This document shows, one piece after another, positions 17,060-26,137 of a stretch of DNA of 64,000 nucleotides. The DNA is from JBCCIM01 sp965263205 (GTDB taxonomy: Bacteria > Bacteroidota > Rhodothermia > Rhodothermales > JAHQVL01). How positions within the stretch are numbered: the first letter of the stretch is position 1; each line of letters starts with the position of its first letter. The stretch lies in NCBI GenBank assembly GCA_965263205.1, contig CBDHHF010000013.1, positions 62,001 to 126,000 on the forward strand. The letters run 5' to 3'. The notes beneath the pieces were generated by a model that saw nothing but the letters and a program-made list of their open reading frames with translations, had not been told where the DNA came from and did not search any database. Made by a program: the position numbers and the translations under genes.

Positions 17060-20000
17060 TTAGGGCGTAGTTACCGGAGCTACATTATGCTGAACGGGCA
17101 CATCAAACCAAAACGTTGCCCCCTGGCCAAATTCACTGTCAACGCCAACACGTCCACCATGCATCTCGACCAACTTTTTTACGATGTATAGCCCAAGTCC
17201 TGTTGAATGCTCGCCACCGGTTGGTTTGGCTGAGAGTCGTTGCATTTTTTTAAAGGCTTTGGCTTTGTCTTCTCCCGTCAAACCCGGTCCGTTATCGCAT
17301 ACCGAAAAACGAATCCGTTCGTCTTCTTTTTCCAGCTTGACACACACAGTCGTTTGCGGCATGGTATACTTAACCGCATTGGAGACGAGGTTATCCATGA
17401 CACGTTGAATGGCCGTACGGTCTACATGCGCCTCGACCATACGCGGACAATCAAATTTGATTTCAATGCCTTTTCCGATGGCAGATTTGCTATTCCAGCG
17501 TAGTACATGATGTACAGCTTCTCTTAAATCAAGGGCCTCGATGTGCAATTTTTCGTTGTAATCATCCCGGTACCGATCTAACAGATCGCGTACATTTTGC
17601 AGCATGCCCTCCATTTCGTCTTTGAGCATGCGCACGTTGGCGATTGTCTCTACTTTATAGTCATCTGCTGCCAGCATATTGGCATCGTCCAGGATGATAT
17701 CAGCCAGGCCGATCACACCACCTAACGGATTTTTCAGGTCATGGGCGGTAATACCTAGAATTTCTTTATTCCGCTCAAGCGCATCACGAAGCTCCTTTGA
17801 TGCCTGGGCAAGGTTCTTATTGGTTGTATGCAGCGCTTCGTTTGTAGATACAAGCTCTGCATTGGACTGCTGCAACAGCGTGTTTTTTTCGCGGAGCTCT
17901 TCGGTCCGCGCAGCCACCCTGCTCTCCAGTAGTTGATTACGCTGGCGAATATTGCGCGTACGCGACATGTAAAACCCGACAATGGAAACGGCTCCCAGCA
18001 ACGTCACGAGCAACCGAAACCACAGGGTTTTCCAAAACGGCGGCGCTACGTGAATGGTGAGCGTCGCCGGCTCCTCATTCCAGATACCATCGCCATTGGC
18101 AGCCATCACTTCAAACGTGTACGTGCCCGCCGGCAAATTGGTGTAGGTTGCCTGTCGCTGGTCCCCTGCTGCTGTCCATAATTCCTCGAACCCACGCAAT
18201 CGATACTGAAACAGGTTCGTCTCCGGAGCTGCATAGTGTAGCGCCGAAAATGAAATAGAAATGACCCGGTCTTCGTGTGTTAGATGCAAGGTATCCGCAT
18301 AGGGTGGTGCTACATCCAACAGTACCCTGCCTGCTTCATCAACTTCACCTGGCTTCAACGATTCGTTAAAACGCTGAATGTCAGATATAGTAACCTCAGG
18401 CGCCGTTTGGTTGTCCTTGATTGCAAGCGGATCAAACTCAATAAACCCACTATCGCCGCCAAAGTAGAATAACCCGCCGTTACCCTTCAACGCAGGACCG
18501 ATATAGAATGTGTTGCCGGGAAGCCCATCATGCATATCGTAGTTTTTGAAGGAAAGCCGAAATTGCCCGGGGTCATCCCGCCTGGCGATTCGCGACGCAC
18601 GGGAAAGCCCTGCAGAAGTTGAAATCCAGAGCCGGCCCAGCGGATCTTCCAACATCCCGACCACTCCATTATCCACAAGCCCATCTTTATCCAGATAAAG
18701 CCGGAACGCACCCGACGGAAGGCCTTGCTCATCTTCGATGACCTGATGAAGCCCTTTATCCGTCCCTGCCCATATTGTCCCATGCGAATCCTCATAAAGC
18801 ATCAACACGTTCTTACTCATTAACGCGTTTGGCTGCGTGTCATCCGGTAAAAAATGGTGGGTAAATTGCTCGCTTTCGATGTCAAACACGTACAACCCCG
18901 ACAATCCGGTTCCAATCAACAGCCGGCCTCCAGATTCTTCAAGGATAGCACGCACAGAAGAGCCATCACCCGCACCAGGCGGCTCAAACAGCTTAAACGA
19001 ATCGGTTGCGCGATCAAATAAATGTAATCCGAGCTCGGACCCAATCCATAACCGCTGTTGACTATCCTCATAAAAAAGAAACGCAACAATCCCCTGAAAC
19101 GCTGTCGTGTCATCAGGTGAGGGTGGGTAGTGTGTAAAGGAATAGGCACCCTTTTTCAGGCGGTTAATGCCATACCCAAAAGCACTAAGCCAGACATCAT
19201 CTCGATGATCGACAAATACCGACCACACCTCGTTGCCTGCAATAGAGCCCGCATCGCGCGCATCGTGAAAATATCGAATAAAGTTCTCTTCACCCGGTAG
19301 CCGTTGGTTCAATCCATTGATCGAAGCAACCCAAAGTGTACCATCTTGTTGCTGGGCAATCCCAAAAACTTCCTGGCTAGACAGCGATGTGATCAGGTTG
19401 GGGTTGTGGACATAGTTTTGGAACGGTTTGCGATTTAAGTCGGCGTAAGAAATAGCATTGTTGGTTGCTGCCCAAACACCGCCTGTTTGGTCCTCAACAA
19501 TAGATCTGATCTGGTTGCTTGCGATGGTCCCCGCTTTATCGATACGATTTTGATAGACCATCGTCTGCCCGGAGCTGGGATCAACGCGCAGGAGCCCGCT
19601 TTCGCCAGTACCAAGCCACAATGAACCCGCGGAACCGCCGGCAATGGTCCAGACATCCAATTCAACTTCACGGTTAAAGGAAAGGGGGACATCGGTAAAC
19701 CGTCCAAGCGTAGCTTCATAGCGCATCAGGCCGGTCTCAGTGCCGGCCCATATGACCCCTGCATCATCCGTATGAAGGGCTTGTACGGATGTCTTAAGTC
19801 CTTCAGCACCAGATTCATCTCCGGGCGCAAATTGTTCAGTTGATCCGGTTTCAGGCTGGATGCGCACGACCCCACCTTCCTGTAAACCAACCCAAATTTC
19901 GCCATCTTCGCCTTCGGTGAGGCTTACAAAAAGTGGCTTACTGGATGTATCAGGCAGGACGATCGACTCAAATTCGCGCAAATGCTCAAACCTGCCTTCT

Positions 20001-20530
20001 GCCACATCGTATCGGCTGACACCGCCGTTATCCATCGCAAGCCAAACATCTCCTTTTTGGTCCACGAGCATATCCAGGATGTATCCGTGTAATGCCGTCT
20101 CGTCGTCGTCGTTGATGAGGAAACTGACAAACTGTTCTTGTTCTGGATCAAACCGGCTTAATGCTTCCCGTGAGGCTACCCAGATTTCACCAGCCTTTCC
20201 TTCTGCCAGACTGACGACAAAATGATCGTAGAGGCTGTTGTTGTCTGTTGGATCATTACGATAGTTTTTGAATTGTGTCCCGTCGTATCTACTGAGGCCT
20301 CGCTCGGTACCGACCCAGATAAATCCTTTGCGGTCCTGCATAACCACCGTGGTATTGCTGTGGGCCAGCCCCGATTTCACAGCGTACTGTTGAAACGTCA
20401 GTTCACTTTGCTGGGCAGCAGCCGGCTTACCAAACAGAGCCGTACCGACAAGGCATAGCAATCCCGTCAACAGCAGCAGACGCAACCGTTGATGCAAGGT
20501 CAGTGATACGTATGTACCAGGAGAATACAT
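17060..20530 (-). CDS. Sensor histidine kinase with two-component-regulator beta-propeller
   Basis: 1156 residues. A signal peptide or anchor (hydrophobic about 17-35, ending KPAAAQQ) precedes a periplasmic sensor of reg_prop repeats forming beta-propellers (about 45-690; recurring 'GxIWVGTxxGL' as in KGFIWVGTERGLSRYD), then a Y_Y_Y domain (about 730-810) and one transmembrane helix (FRLLVTLLGAVSIVGFYM). In the cytoplasm there is a coiled coil, a HisKA box with phosphorylated His930 in HDLKNPL, N-box NLVSNAVKY, G1 DNGPGLTG and G2 STGLGLYI. No receiver or DNA-binding domain is fused, so it is not a hybrid one-component system. In Bacteroidota such kinases often sense glycans, but no glycan locus adjoins this gene. 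Confidence 0.92.
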   Translation of the reverse strand: MYSPGTYVSLTLHQRLRLLLLTGLLCLVGTALFGKPAAAQQSELTFQQYAVKSGLAHSNTTVVMQDRKGFIWVGTERGLSRYDGTQFKNYRNDPTDNNSLYDHFVVSLAEGKAGEIWVASREALSRFDPEQEQFVSFLINDDDETALHGYILDMLVDQKGDVWLAMDNGGVSRYDVAEGRFEHLREFESIVLPDTSSKPLFVSLTEGEDGEIWVGLQEGGVVRIQPETGSTEQFAPGDESGAEGLKTSVQALHTDDAGVIWAGTETGLMRYEATLGRFTDVPLSFNREVELDVWTIAGGSAGSLWLGTGESGLLRVDPSSGQTMVYQNRIDKAGTIASNQIRSIVEDQTGGVWAATNNAISYADLNRKPFQNYVHNPNLITSLSSQEVFGIAQQQDGTLWVASINGLNQRLPGEENFIRYFHDARDAGSIAGNEVWSVFVDHRDDVWLSAFGYGINRLKKGAYSFTHYPPSPDDTTAFQGIVAFLFYEDSQQRLWIGSELGLHLFDRATDSFKLFEPPGAGDGSSVRAILEESGGRLLIGTGLSGLYVFDIESEQFTHHFLPDDTQPNALMSKNVLMLYEDSHGTIWAGTDKGLHQVIEDEQGLPSGAFRLYLDKDGLVDNGVVGMLEDPLGRLWISTSAGLSRASRIARRDDPGQFRLSFKNYDMHDGLPGNTFYIGPALKGNGGLFYFGGDSGFIEFDPLAIKDNQTAPEVTISDIQRFNESLKPGEVDEAGRVLLDVAPPYADTLHLTHEDRVISISFSALHYAAPETNLFQYRLRGFEELWTAAGDQRQATYTNLPAGTYTFEVMAANGDGIWNEEPATLTIHVAPPFWKTLWFRLLVTLLGAVSIVGFYMSRTRNIRQRNQLLESRVAARTEELREKNTLLQQSNAELVSTNEALHTTNKNLAQASKELRDALERNKEILGITAHDLKNPLGGVIGLADIILDDANMLAADDYKVETIANVRMLKDEMEGMLQNVRDLLDRYRDDYNEKLHIEALDLREAVHHVLRWNSKSAIGKGIEIKFDCPRMVEAHVDRTAIQRVMDNLVSNAVKYTMPQTTVCVKLEKEDERIRFSVCDNGPGLTGEDKAKAFKKMQRLSAKPTGGEHSTGLGLYIVKKLVEMHGGRVGVDSEFGQGATFWFDVPVQHNVAPVTTP

Positions 20531-20644
20531 GCCGGCTGCTAGTTACCTACAGGTACCAGCGCTAACGATGAGCAGGGAATAAGACTAAAAGGTGAGAATT
20601 TACCTTCCAGGTATCGACGCAAGCAGGTATTAATAAAGTCAGGC

Positions 20645-21655
20645 TTATTTTACGAGTATTGGTTCGTTTTTTCCAATGGCCGCGTACCCTCGCGGATTTT
20701 TAAGATGCCAGGCCCAGGCGCTTTCGAGAATCTGCTTGAGCTCCGGATATGCCGGCGCCCAACCCAGTTCCTCGCGTATTTTCTGGCTATCCGCAACCAG
20801 TACGGCTGGATCACCAGGCCGGCGTGGGCCTGCCACGGTTGGAATTGGATGCCCCGTTACGTCGCGCGCAGCCTCAACAACTTCTTTCACGCTAAAGCCT
20901 CTGCTGTTGCCCAGGTTGTATGTGCGACTCCCGTTATCGAGATCCCGTAATGCGAGGATGTGGGCCTGTGCTAAATCCAGAATATGCACAAAATCGCGTA
21001 CACAGGTCCCATCCGGCGTATCGTAATCATCCCCATAGATGGTAAAATGATCGCGCTGACCAAGCGCTACCTGAAGTACCAGCGGGATAAGGTGTGTTTC
21101 CGGGCTGTGATCTTCACCATGATCCGCTGAAACAGCGCCGCAAGCATTAAAATAGCGTAACGCTGCATAACGCATGCCGTAAATTTCATCCATCCAGTGC
21201 AACATCCGTTCTATGATGTACTTGGATTCGCCATAAGGACTACCCGGATGAATGGGTGCGTTTGCTTTGATGGGCATCTCCTGCACCGCACCAAAGAGGT
21301 TAGCTGTTGAAGAGAAGATAAACTTACGTACGCCGGCCTCCGCTGCACTCTGCAGTACGTTGATTGCATTCTGGACATTCTCGCCCAGGTACAAAAACGG
21401 CTTTTGCATCGATTCACCCACAAGCGTGTGCGAGGCAAAATGCATGATCGCCTCTGGCTGAAACGTATCGATGGTCTGCTTTACCAGTGCTTTGTCGGCC
21501 AGATCGCCTTCAACAAACGTTGCCTCAGGATGCACAACATTCCGGTGCCCCTGGTACAGGTTATCGAATACCAATACCTCATCACCTGCGGCAACCAATT
21601 CATGAACGGCAGTGCTACCAATATAGCCTGCACCACCTGTTACCAATACTCTCAT
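20645..21655 (-). CDS. galE: UDP-glucose 4-epimerase
   Basis: 336 residues of the extended short-chain dehydrogenase family. NAD-binding GGAGYIG (7-13), SSTANLFG with S116-S117, and catalytic Y141-G-E-S-K145 are all present, as is the sugar-nucleotide region (CVRDFVHILDLAQAH). It interconverts UDP-glucose and UDP-galactose in the cytoplasm. It begins only 6 bases after the end of a decayed galT and is followed on the same strand by the sensor kinase after a gap of about 115 bases. The gene itself is intact although its upstream partner is dead. Confidence 0.93.
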   Translation of the reverse strand: MRVLVTGGAGYIGSTAVHELVAAGDEVLVFDNLYQGHRNVVHPEATFVEGDLADKALVKQTIDTFQPEAIMHFASHTLVGESMQKPFLYLGENVQNAINVLQSAAEAGVRKFIFSSTANLFGAVQEMPIKANAPIHPGSPYGESKYIIERMLHWMDEIYGMRYAALRYFNACGAVSADHGEDHSPETHLIPLVLQVALGQRDHFTIYGDDYDTPDGTCVRDFVHILDLAQAHILALRDLDNGSRTYNLGNSRGFSVKEVVEAARDVTGHPIPTVAGPRRPGDPAVLVADSQKIREELGWAPAYPELKQILESAWAWHLKNPRGYAAIGKNEPILVK

Positions 21656-21661
21656 GAAAAT

Positions 21662-22387
21662 CTATATTGATTTGTAGTGTACTAACGGAAGAGCTTTAAG
21701 AAGAGATGCGCTTTCCTCCACACGAATGTCGTGCTATCCGCCACCTGGCATCTCGTACCCAGCCTTGAGTATTCTGACCATTGCTGATCGTAGAAGCGGG
21801 GGGAAATGCATGTGGAAGTGCCACGCAAGATGTGCACTGCCATCTGCCAGCGCCTGATGAAGCCCGGCAGCATACGGTAAAGACACCTTGATCAGGTTAT
21901 CGTATCGAACGGTGATTTGCTTAATCGGATATGCGCACTGCGCACGTTCGTCCATCGATAACGCCGCGCAATGAAAACGGGGCGCCGGGGAGGAGGATGG
22001 ATTCAAACAGCCGGCATACCTGATATGACACCAAGACGACAACATCCTTTCTGATATACAAGCTGGATGTCCTTATTGCGTATAGAAAAGCTGCTAACAA
22101 GGACCGACCGGTTCTCTGGAAATAAGCTAGCTGATGATGTGTCTGATTGGCTGACTCATCGGGCGCTTTTTATTGCGCTGAGATGTGACCATGCGAACGC
22201 ATATTCCTGTATCCCATCAAACTCCTTATTCTCAAAGGCCTGTACGATGGGCTATCGTCGCGGATACCCACCTCAGCGAACGGATTGTCCACTATTTACA
22301 ATTTATCACAGGGCTGGCTGATCGAGTGCGACGGGAACGGCCCGGGCATACATTACGTGCATATCCCCAGGCCGGCAATACCCCACC
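21662..22387 (-). pseudogene. galT: Decayed galactose-1-phosphate uridylyltransferase (galT)
   Basis: Read on the minus strand, one frame (about 21930-21734) gives RYDNLIKVSLPYAAGLHQ, then HLAWHFHMHFPPLLRSAMVR and KAGYEM, which is the GalT C-terminal domain. A TAG at 21736-21734 interrupts it, and the same frame then continues HDIRVEESASLLKALPLVHY, the normal end of GalT, to a stop at 21662. Upstream, IVQAFENKEF (about 22245-22219) and, one frame over, MGYRNMRSHGHISAQ (22217-22173) correspond to the region FENKG..MGCSNPHPHGQIWA around the active site; two of the key His residues are changed. At least three frameshifts or stops and a missing 5' third show this is dead. The C-terminal match is strong, the 5' part weaker. 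Confidence 0.82.
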
Positions 22388-23539
22388 TTATCGGGTGGAG
22401 AAACGGTAAATTGTTGTTGTCTCATAGGTTTCACCGGGATCCAGCCGCGCTGAGGGATAATCTGGCTGGTTCGGCGTGTCGGGGTAACGTTGCGTTTCGA
22501 GGCAGAAGCCCGAACGCGTTGCATAGGTAATACCGCGCCCCGTAAACTGGCTATTCAGGTGATTACCGGTATAAAACTGGATACCCGGTTCGGTGGTGAG
22601 TACCTCCATAAACCGGCCCGTGGTTTCGTCGTGTACTTCAGCCGCCAGCCGCATGCCTTCGCCTTCGACGACGAATGTGTGGTCGTATCCAAACCCGTGC
22701 TCAATCTGGATGTCATCCGCCTCAATACGATCGCCGATGGCCGTTACTTTGCGAAAATCGAAAGGCGTTCCCTCTACGTCGGCTAATGGGCCAAGGGGAA
22801 TATTGCCGACATCCGTGGGAATGAACTGGTCTGCGACAATCCGCATTTTATGGTCGAGAATAGAACTCGCCCCACCATCTTTCAGATTGAAATACGCGTG
22901 GTTCGTGAGGTTAATGACGGTAGGCTTGTCGGTTGTGGCTTCATAGTCCATCCGAATAGCATTGGCCGGCGTCAGGGTGTAGGTTACTTTGGCGGTCACC
23001 TCGCCAGGATACCCTTCTTCCCCGTCCGGGCTTACGTATTCCAATACGACGCCAGCTCCTGATTCATTTTGAAAAGACGTTGCATTCCATAGTTTTTTGT
23101 CAAATCCTTCTACACCACCGTGCAAGTGGTTCTCTCCATTATTGACCGCGAGCGTATACGTTTCACCATCGAGGCTAAATTGCCCTTTAGCAATCCGATT
23201 GGCGTATCGGCCGGCAATCACGCCAAAAAAAGGATTGCCGGCTGCGTATTCCTCTACCGAATCGTAGCCAAGCGTAACTTCGCCCATCTCCCCGTTTTTG
23301 TCTGGTACCATAATCGACGTGATCGCGCCTCCGTAATTGGTAATCTTCACGACCATGCCCGAAGCATTGGTGAGCGTATACAGGGTTGCTTCGCGGCCGT
23401 CTGGGAGTTGACCAAAAGAGGCTTCCGTTACGGTAGCGTTGTCCGTAGATGACATATCGTCTGAAGATTGACAGCTTGAGCAAAGAAAGAAAGCGGCACC
23501 CAACATGGTGCCCAACATCCGGATTCGGCGGCGTTTCAT
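22388..23539 (-). CDS. galM: Aldose 1-epimerase, lipoprotein
   Basis: 383 residues from ATG 23539 (MKRRRIRMLG); a further nine codons upstream (to 23566) are possible. The signal ends in lipobox LCSSC, so the enzyme is probably anchored in the periplasm. Epimerase motifs are NGENHLHGG, TNHAYFNL with the catalytic His, EHGFGYDHTFV, and the base Glu in TEPGIQFYTGN. It interconverts alpha and beta anomers of aldoses. The gene leads directly into the galT remnant and then galE on the same strand, the relic of a galactose operon. Confidence 0.9.
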   Translation of the reverse strand: MKRRRIRMLGTMLGAAFFLCSSCQSSDDMSSTDNATVTEASFGQLPDGREATLYTLTNASGMVVKITNYGGAITSIMVPDKNGEMGEVTLGYDSVEEYAAGNPFFGVIAGRYANRIAKGQFSLDGETYTLAVNNGENHLHGGVEGFDKKLWNATSFQNESGAGVVLEYVSPDGEEGYPGEVTAKVTYTLTPANAIRMDYEATTDKPTVINLTNHAYFNLKDGGASSILDHKMRIVADQFIPTDVGNIPLGPLADVEGTPFDFRKVTAIGDRIEADDIQIEHGFGYDHTFVVEGEGMRLAAEVHDETTGRFMEVLTTEPGIQFYTGNHLNSQFTGRGITYATRSGFCLETQRYPDTPNQPDYPSARLDPGETYETTTIYRFSTR

Positions 23540-23621
23540 AGCATTAAACGTATGGTTCTGGTACACCGGCAGTTTAACACATTGAGCGCAAAGGTGCTAG
23601 CCAATCAGGCGCATAACTGTT

Positions 23622-24992
23622 TCATGCAACAGGTTTTAATGCATCAAGCGTCCAGGGTAAGAGTTCGGATACCGTAGGGTGGATCAGGACTGATTTGCGA
23701 AAGGCTTTACGGGTTATGTTGTTGTTCATTAATGGGGTGAACATGTTGACAATTTCATCGCCGCCAATCCCCAGAATGGCCGCTCCGAGAAATAGATCGG
23801 TGTCGGCATCAACCAGCAGTTTCACAAAGCCCCGGGTCTCCCCCATTTCTTTGGCCCGGCTAATTTTGGCCATTGGCCGGACGGCTTTCAAGACGCGGTG
23901 CCCTTTTGCAATGGCTTGCGCTTCGGTGAGTCCTACCCGTCCGAGTGCCGGATCGATGAACAACCCATACGTCATGATGCGGTCTGATAATTTCCGATCG
24001 CCACCGCGCATGGTATCAAGCGCAATTTCTGCATCATTAACCGCGGTATGCGTGAAGGCGCCGTGACCATTCACATCGCCAAGTGCAAACACGTTTTCGG
24101 CTGAGGTTCGACAATAGTCGTCTACTGCAATGTAGCCGCGTGCATCCAACTCGATGCCAGCTGCCTCCAGGCCCAGTCCTTCCGTAGCCGGCTCGCGCCC
24201 GACCCCCAGTAACAGATGGGATCCCTTAAAAGACCGCCCCCCTTCTTTTTCCTCAAAAACCCGGATGTCTCCATCAGCCATTTGCTCAACACAACACGAT
24301 GACAGCCCCGTTTCGATGGTGATCCCCTCGTCAGCAAGAATCTCAGTGATGGCAGTTGAAACGTCCTCGTCTTCACCTTTAACGAGCCGGTTGTTATGCT
24401 CTATCACGGTCACTTCGGAGCCAAACCGGCGAAAGACCTGCGCAAACTCCAGCCCGATGTAACTGCCCCCCATAATTACGAGATGCCGCGGTAACTCTGT
24501 TAAGTCGAGCAGCCGGCCACTGTCCAGCCAGGGCACAGCATCAAGGCCTTTCATATCGGCTAACCGTGTACGCGTGCCAACGTTGATGTAGATGCGCTTC
24601 CCCGTAATGACCTCGTCGCCAACCTGAATCTGCCGTGCTCCGACAAATTTCCCCCATGCCCTGAAAAGGGTTACCTGCTCTTGTGAGGTGATCCACCCCT
24701 CAAGCCCCTGCCGGCTGCTGTTACGGACGGTATTCATGCGCTCCATCACATCAGGAAAACTGACGCGCAGGTTGTCCGTAATAATGCCGTATTCACTGCT
24801 TCTCCTGACCATATGCGCAACCTTGGCGCTTGCAACAAGCGTTTTGGTAGGCGTACATCCAACGTTTACACAGGAGCCGCCAATCTTTCCACCTTCGATA
24901 ATGGCAATCGATTCACCTGAAGCGAGTAATCCGCCCATCATGGTACCTGTGGCTTGTCCGGTTCCTAGAATAATGTGATCGAAAGACTGCAT
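23622..24992 (-). CDS. Mercuric-reductase-like pyridine nucleotide-disulfide oxidoreductase
   Basis: 456 residues from ATG 24992 (MQSFDHIILGTGQATG); the longer frame to 25064 adds residues without family character. FAD-binding GTGQATGTMMG at the N-terminus (the usual GxGxxG), redox-active C41-V-N-V-G-C46, NAD-binding GGSYIGLEFAQ, a second FAD motif FALGDVNGHGAFTH, and the C-terminal dimer motif HPTVSELLP are present. It lacks the GMTCxxC domain and the C-terminal Cys pair of real mercuric reductases, so it is a member of the wider MerA-like group whose substrate is unknown. Cytoplasmic. Stands alone between galM and the divergent Spondin_N gene. Confidence 0.87.
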   Translation of the reverse strand: MQSFDHIILGTGQATGTMMGGLLASGESIAIIEGGKIGGSCVNVGCTPTKTLVASAKVAHMVRRSSEYGIITDNLRVSFPDVMERMNTVRNSSRQGLEGWITSQEQVTLFRAWGKFVGARQIQVGDEVITGKRIYINVGTRTRLADMKGLDAVPWLDSGRLLDLTELPRHLVIMGGSYIGLEFAQVFRRFGSEVTVIEHNNRLVKGEDEDVSTAITEILADEGITIETGLSSCCVEQMADGDIRVFEEKEGGRSFKGSHLLLGVGREPATEGLGLEAAGIELDARGYIAVDDYCRTSAENVFALGDVNGHGAFTHTAVNDAEIALDTMRGGDRKLSDRIMTYGLFIDPALGRVGLTEAQAIAKGHRVLKAVRPMAKISRAKEMGETRGFVKLLVDADTDLFLGAAILGIGGDEIVNMFTPLMNNNITRKAFRKSVLIHPTVSELLPWTLDALKPVA

Positions 24993-25114
24993 AAATTTCT
25001 CTGGATGAACGTTAGGTGTATGAACGTTAGAGCAGTGCCGGCGTACCATACCGGCAATAAACAAAATCCTTAAATTTACCCGAAGCTACAAGACGCTCGA
25101 AAAAGCTACCAATC

Positions 25115-25975
25115 ATGCGCAAACGCCATTCTTTCCTGATTCGAAGCTTATTGCTCGTGCTGTGCAGCGTGTGCTTCAGTGTGTTTTACACCAATACAGC
25201 GCGTGCTCAGGCATCAACGGCCACGTATTCGGTTACGTTTAGTAGCACATGGAGCGCGGCCACGCATCCTGAGGGTTTTCCATCGAATCCGCACTTTTCC
25301 GGACTCATAGGTGCAACACACGACTCAACTGTTACGTTTTGGGCACCCGATGCGCTTGCTTCAACGGGGATCGAAAGCATGGCTGAAACGGGTAGCAAAA
25401 GCAGTCTGACAGGAGAGGTAAATACGCAGATTGATTTTGGCAGCGCGGAGCACCTGCTTTCGGGTGGAGGTATCGGTACGTCGCCTGGTAGCACAAGCCT
25501 TACCTTTGACATCTCATCAGATTTCTCGCTGGTCAGCCTCGTTTCGATGCTGGCGCCTAGCCCTGACTGGTTTGTAGGCGTACACGGCTTAAATCTGTAC
25601 GAACAGGGCAGTTGGACACAGTCGTTGACGGTAGATTTGTTTGTGTATGACGCCGGCACCGATTCAGGTACCGACTATGCATCACCCAATGAAGACACCC
25701 AGCCGGCTGAGAACATCTTCCGCATCGAAACGGCTCCTTTCCTGATCAATGATGTGGTTGCACCGCTCGCCACGTTCACCTTTAGCTTAATCTCCTCCGT
25801 GGACTATGAGCGTGGAGTACGAACCTTGACTTCGCGCAATTCATCACGCATCCTACCGTACCCCAATCCCGTCTCTTCAACAAGCACGACGCTTGCTGTG
25901 ACGCCAGCTATTACTGAGCATGTTAACAATCGAGGTATTCGATATCCTGGGTCGCAGACGCGCAATCGTTGTTAG
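25115..25975 (+). CDS. Spondin_N domain secreted protein, frameshifted before its T9SS tail
   Basis: 286 residues as read. A signal peptide (about 1-32, ending NTARAQA) is followed by a Spondin_N domain (about 36-220: YSVTFSSTWSAATHPEGFP, GVHGLNLYEQGSW, DAGTDSGTDYASP). The tail then begins a type IX secretion sorting domain, YPNPVSSTST, but goes out of frame after TEHV. Removing one A of the pair at 25925-25926 restores VTIEVFDILGRR and joins the next frame (to 26111). The real product would thus be about 331 residues, exported and cleaved by T9SS. The frameshift may be real or an assembly error in a place without a long homopolymer. Confidence 0.8.
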   Translation: MRKRHSFLIRSLLLVLCSVCFSVFYTNTARAQASTATYSVTFSSTWSAATHPEGFPSNPHFSGLIGATHDSTVTFWAPDALASTGIESMAETGSKSSLTGEVNTQIDFGSAEHLLSGGGIGTSPGSTSLTFDISSDFSLVSLVSMLAPSPDWFVGVHGLNLYEQGSWTQSLTVDLFVYDAGTDSGTDYASPNEDTQPAENIFRIETAPFLINDVVAPLATFTFSLISSVDYERGVRTLTSRNSSRILPYPNPVSSTSTTLAVTPAITEHVNNRGIRYPGSQTRNRC

Positions 25976-26111
25976 ACGACGTACTTCCTGGCAGGTTCGC
26001 TACATTATCATGTCGCCATTCGATGCAGCCGAGCTCCCAGCCGGCCAATACATTGTGCGCTACACCCACGGCACGCAGCAGCAATCACACCTTGTGACGC
26101 TCATCAGATAG
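25920..26111 (+). CDS. C-terminal fragment: T9SS sorting domain of the Spondin_N protein
   Basis: The frame reads LTIEVFDILGRR, then AAELPAGQYIVRYTHGTQQQ and ends SHLVTLIR, a standard type A T9SS C-terminal domain (the 'DxxGR', 'LxxGxY' and 'KxxxxR'-like pattern). It continues the YPNPVS segment of the previous entry one base out of phase. It is not an independent gene; it is the 3' end of the same coding region. Confidence 0.85.
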   Translation: MLTIEVFDILGRRRAIVVRRRTSWQVRYIIMSPFDAAELPAGQYIVRYTHGTQQQSHLVTLIR

Positions 26112-26137
26112 CTGGGTGTGGGTTTAGAGCAGCCTGT

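Noticed and set aside
22067..22530. Plus-strand frames of 74-84 codons in the galM-galE gap
   Set aside because: They overlap the minus-strand galT remnant and the galM 3' end and show no family pattern.
23622..24992. True mercuric reductase (merA)
   Set aside because: The heavy-metal-binding N-terminal domain and the C-terminal Cys pair are missing and no mer genes are nearby.
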